Position numbers and translations under genes: made by a program. A DNA stretch of 24,521 nucleotides from a virus. The notes under the pieces are model-generated. The model was not told where the DNA came from. It made no database searches and saw nothing but the letters and a program-made list of their open reading frames with translations. Positions 23,591 to 24,521 of this stretch are shown one piece after another (the stretch's first letter is position 1; each line of letters starts with the position of its first letter). The stretch lies in the IMG/VR virus record IMGVR_UViG_3300028925_000439, positions 1 through 24,521 of that record. One strand, given 5' to 3'.

Positions 23591-24521
23591 CCTAATGCGA
23601 CTGCTTGAGCGATTGCAAAGGCTTTACTTGATTTGTTATCTAATTGTGTTTGTATAGCACTAGTAACTCCATCAAGATATCCTATTTCAGTTGATGTTAC
23701 AGCACTCACAGATACATCACCATTGCCATCAGAAACTAATGCTCTTGAAGCAGTTAAGTCTGCCATTTTACTAAATGCAATTGCAGCTGCTGATTTAATA
23801 TCTGCATTAACAATATTTGTAATTGTGTTATTATCACTATCAATACTCTTATTAGTAAGTGTATCAGTTGTTGCTTTACCTACTAGTGTATCAGTAGCAT
23901 TTGGTAATGATACTGTTCTATCTCCTGTTGGGTCAACAGCAGCTAAAGTTGTTTCATGTGCGTCATCAGTTGCGCCTTCAAATATAACACTTGTATTAAC
24001 TTTAACAGTTGAGAACTCTGACGCACCACCGCCTGTAATATCTGTTAGATATGCAACTGTACCAGAAGCGTCTTGAATTGTAACTGTTCTATCTGCTGTT
24101 GGGTCTGTAATTGCAAAAGTTGTTTCAAAAGCGTTTGCAGTTGCACCTTCAAATACAAGTGGACTAGCACCTGCAAAGACAGCACCTGTTGCTGTTACTA
24201 CGCCAGTTATTGTTGGTGCTGTTAAAGATTTATTTGTAAGAGTTTGTGCAGCCGCAAGACCAACAAAACTTTCACTTTGTAAAGCACTATTAAATTCTGC
24301 TAAAGTTCCTGTAAGTGTGTTTGCGCCTAAATCTATTGTTTTATTTGTTAATGTTTGAGTAGCTGCAAGACCAGCAAAACTCTCACTCTGTAATGCACTA
24401 TTAAATTCTGTTAAAGTTCCTGTAAGTGTATTAGCGTCTAAATCAATTGATTTATTTGTAAGTGTTTTTGATGTGCCAGAAAATAAAGTATCTAGTTGTG
24501 ATAATGCGGCTCTGCCTTCAG
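23587..24521 (-). CDS. Repeat-rich fibre-like structural protein, 5' end beyond window
   Basis: Partial: 310 C-terminal residues are visible and the frame stays open to base 24521. Ser/Thr/Asn/Ala-rich, no membrane segment. Two nearly identical 37-aa units begin TLTNK and contain ANTLTGTL and FNSALQSESF; a third TLTNKSL begins after them. A second motif, FEGATxxAxETT then DPTxDRTV, occurs twice later, and another TLTNKSID follows. TLTNK-type repeats are typical of marine phage fibres and other virion appendages built of beta-repeat trimers. The last residues (SKAFAIAQAVALG) are hydrophobic. Host-attachment or neck-whisker role is inference. It ends 30 bases before gene 13. Confidence 0.85.
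   Translation of the reverse strand, partial: EGRAALSQLDTLFSGTSKTLTNKSIDLDANTLTGTLTEFNSALQSESFAGLAATQTLTNKTIDLGANTLTGTLAEFNSALQSESFVGLAAAQTLTNKSLTAPTITGVVTATGAVFAGASPLVFEGATANAFETTFAITDPTADRTVTIQDASGTVAYLTDITGGGASEFSTVKVNTSVIFEGATDDAHETTLAAVDPTGDRTVSLPNATDTLVGKATTDTLTNKSIDSDNNTITNIVNADIKSAAAIAFSKMADLTASRALVSDGNGDVSVSAVTSTEIGYLDGVTSAIQTQLDNKSSKAFAIAQAVALG
24244..24465 (-). repeat. Two tandem 111-bp direct repeats in fibre-like gene
   Basis: 24355-24465 and 24244-24354 are in-frame copies differing at few positions, encoding the 37-aa units (S/T, D/G, T/A, A/V and T/A substitutions). A third copy starts at 24243 but diverges after seven residues. More copies may lie beyond the window edge. Confidence 0.88.

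Noticed and set aside
23633-24076. 147-aa plus-strand open frame
   Set aside because: Antisense to the repeat-rich fibre-like gene; its Val/Ser/Ala-rich translation is the mirror of the Thr/Asn/Asp-rich real protein.
1-24521. tRNA genes, CRISPR arrays, insertion sequences, integrase or attachment sites
   Set aside because: None seen: no cloverleaf-sized gap, no spaced short repeats, no transposase or integrase motifs.

Overview
The window is one gene-dense, AT-rich stretch of a T4-like (Straboviridae-type) myophage genome. Every confidently called protein gene lies on the minus strand, so the conventional gene order runs from base 24521 down to base 1. The order (13-14-15-16-17-18-19-20-67-21-22-23, then uvsY, uvsW, 55, 47, 46) matches the T4 core as it appears in marine T4-like phages of cyanobacteria and SAR11. 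There is no gene 24 vertex paralogue after the major capsid gene. Two 2OG-Fe(II) oxygenases sit near uvsY and uvsW, and a peptide deformylase follows gene 46. Low GC and the absence of photosynthesis genes fit a pelagiphage (Pelagibacter/SAR11) better than a cyanophage, but the host is inference.

Layout in transcription order. (a) 24521-20730: the 3' part of a repeat-rich fibre-like protein, then neck and tail-completion genes 13, 14 and 15 and the small terminase 16. (b) 20733-14308: a PAP2-type phosphatase wedged between the terminase subunits, then large terminase 17, sheath 18, tube 19 and portal 20. (c) 14305-9201: the prohead module, with core protein 67, an unknown small protein, three tandem beta-rich paralogues that may be capsid decoration proteins, a 61-aa basic protein, protease 21, scaffold 22 and major capsid protein 23. 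It closes with a strong intrinsic terminator at 9151-9176. (d) 9105-4629: a second gp19-like tube-family protein, a DUF115/GT42-like glycosyltransferase candidate, uvsY, two different 2OG-Fe(II) oxygenases and helicase uvsW. (e) 4616-1: an Sm-like-start small protein, a structured intergenic region, a previously easy-to-miss 46-aa zinc-ribbon protein, late sigma factor 55, recombination nuclease 47/46 and a truncated peptide deformylase.

Regulation can be read from the sequence. Late promoters of the T4 type (NATAAATA) precede genes 13, 18, 20, 22, the second tube-like gene and the Sm-like gene, and possibly 67. Host-type promoters (TTGACA/TTGCAT, 16-17 bp spacer, TATAAT) precede uvsY and gene 55. 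In four cases (uvsY, 55, tube-like, Sm-like) the promoter is so close to the ATG that the mRNA should start at or within a base or so of the start codon, with no Shine-Dalgarno sequence. A perfect consensus promoter also points the opposite way (plus strand) in the 4046-4157 gap, where several inverted repeats cluster. This is the best candidate for an undescribed antisense or structured RNA in the window.

The genes form a coherent late programme. gp55 directs late transcription, and gp46/47/UvsY/UvsW drive recombination-dependent replication that feeds concatemers to the gp16/17 packaging motor. The neck, tail and head genes build the virion. Accessory enzymes (deformylase, two oxygenases, phosphatase, glycosyltransferase-like protein) may adjust host or virion chemistry.
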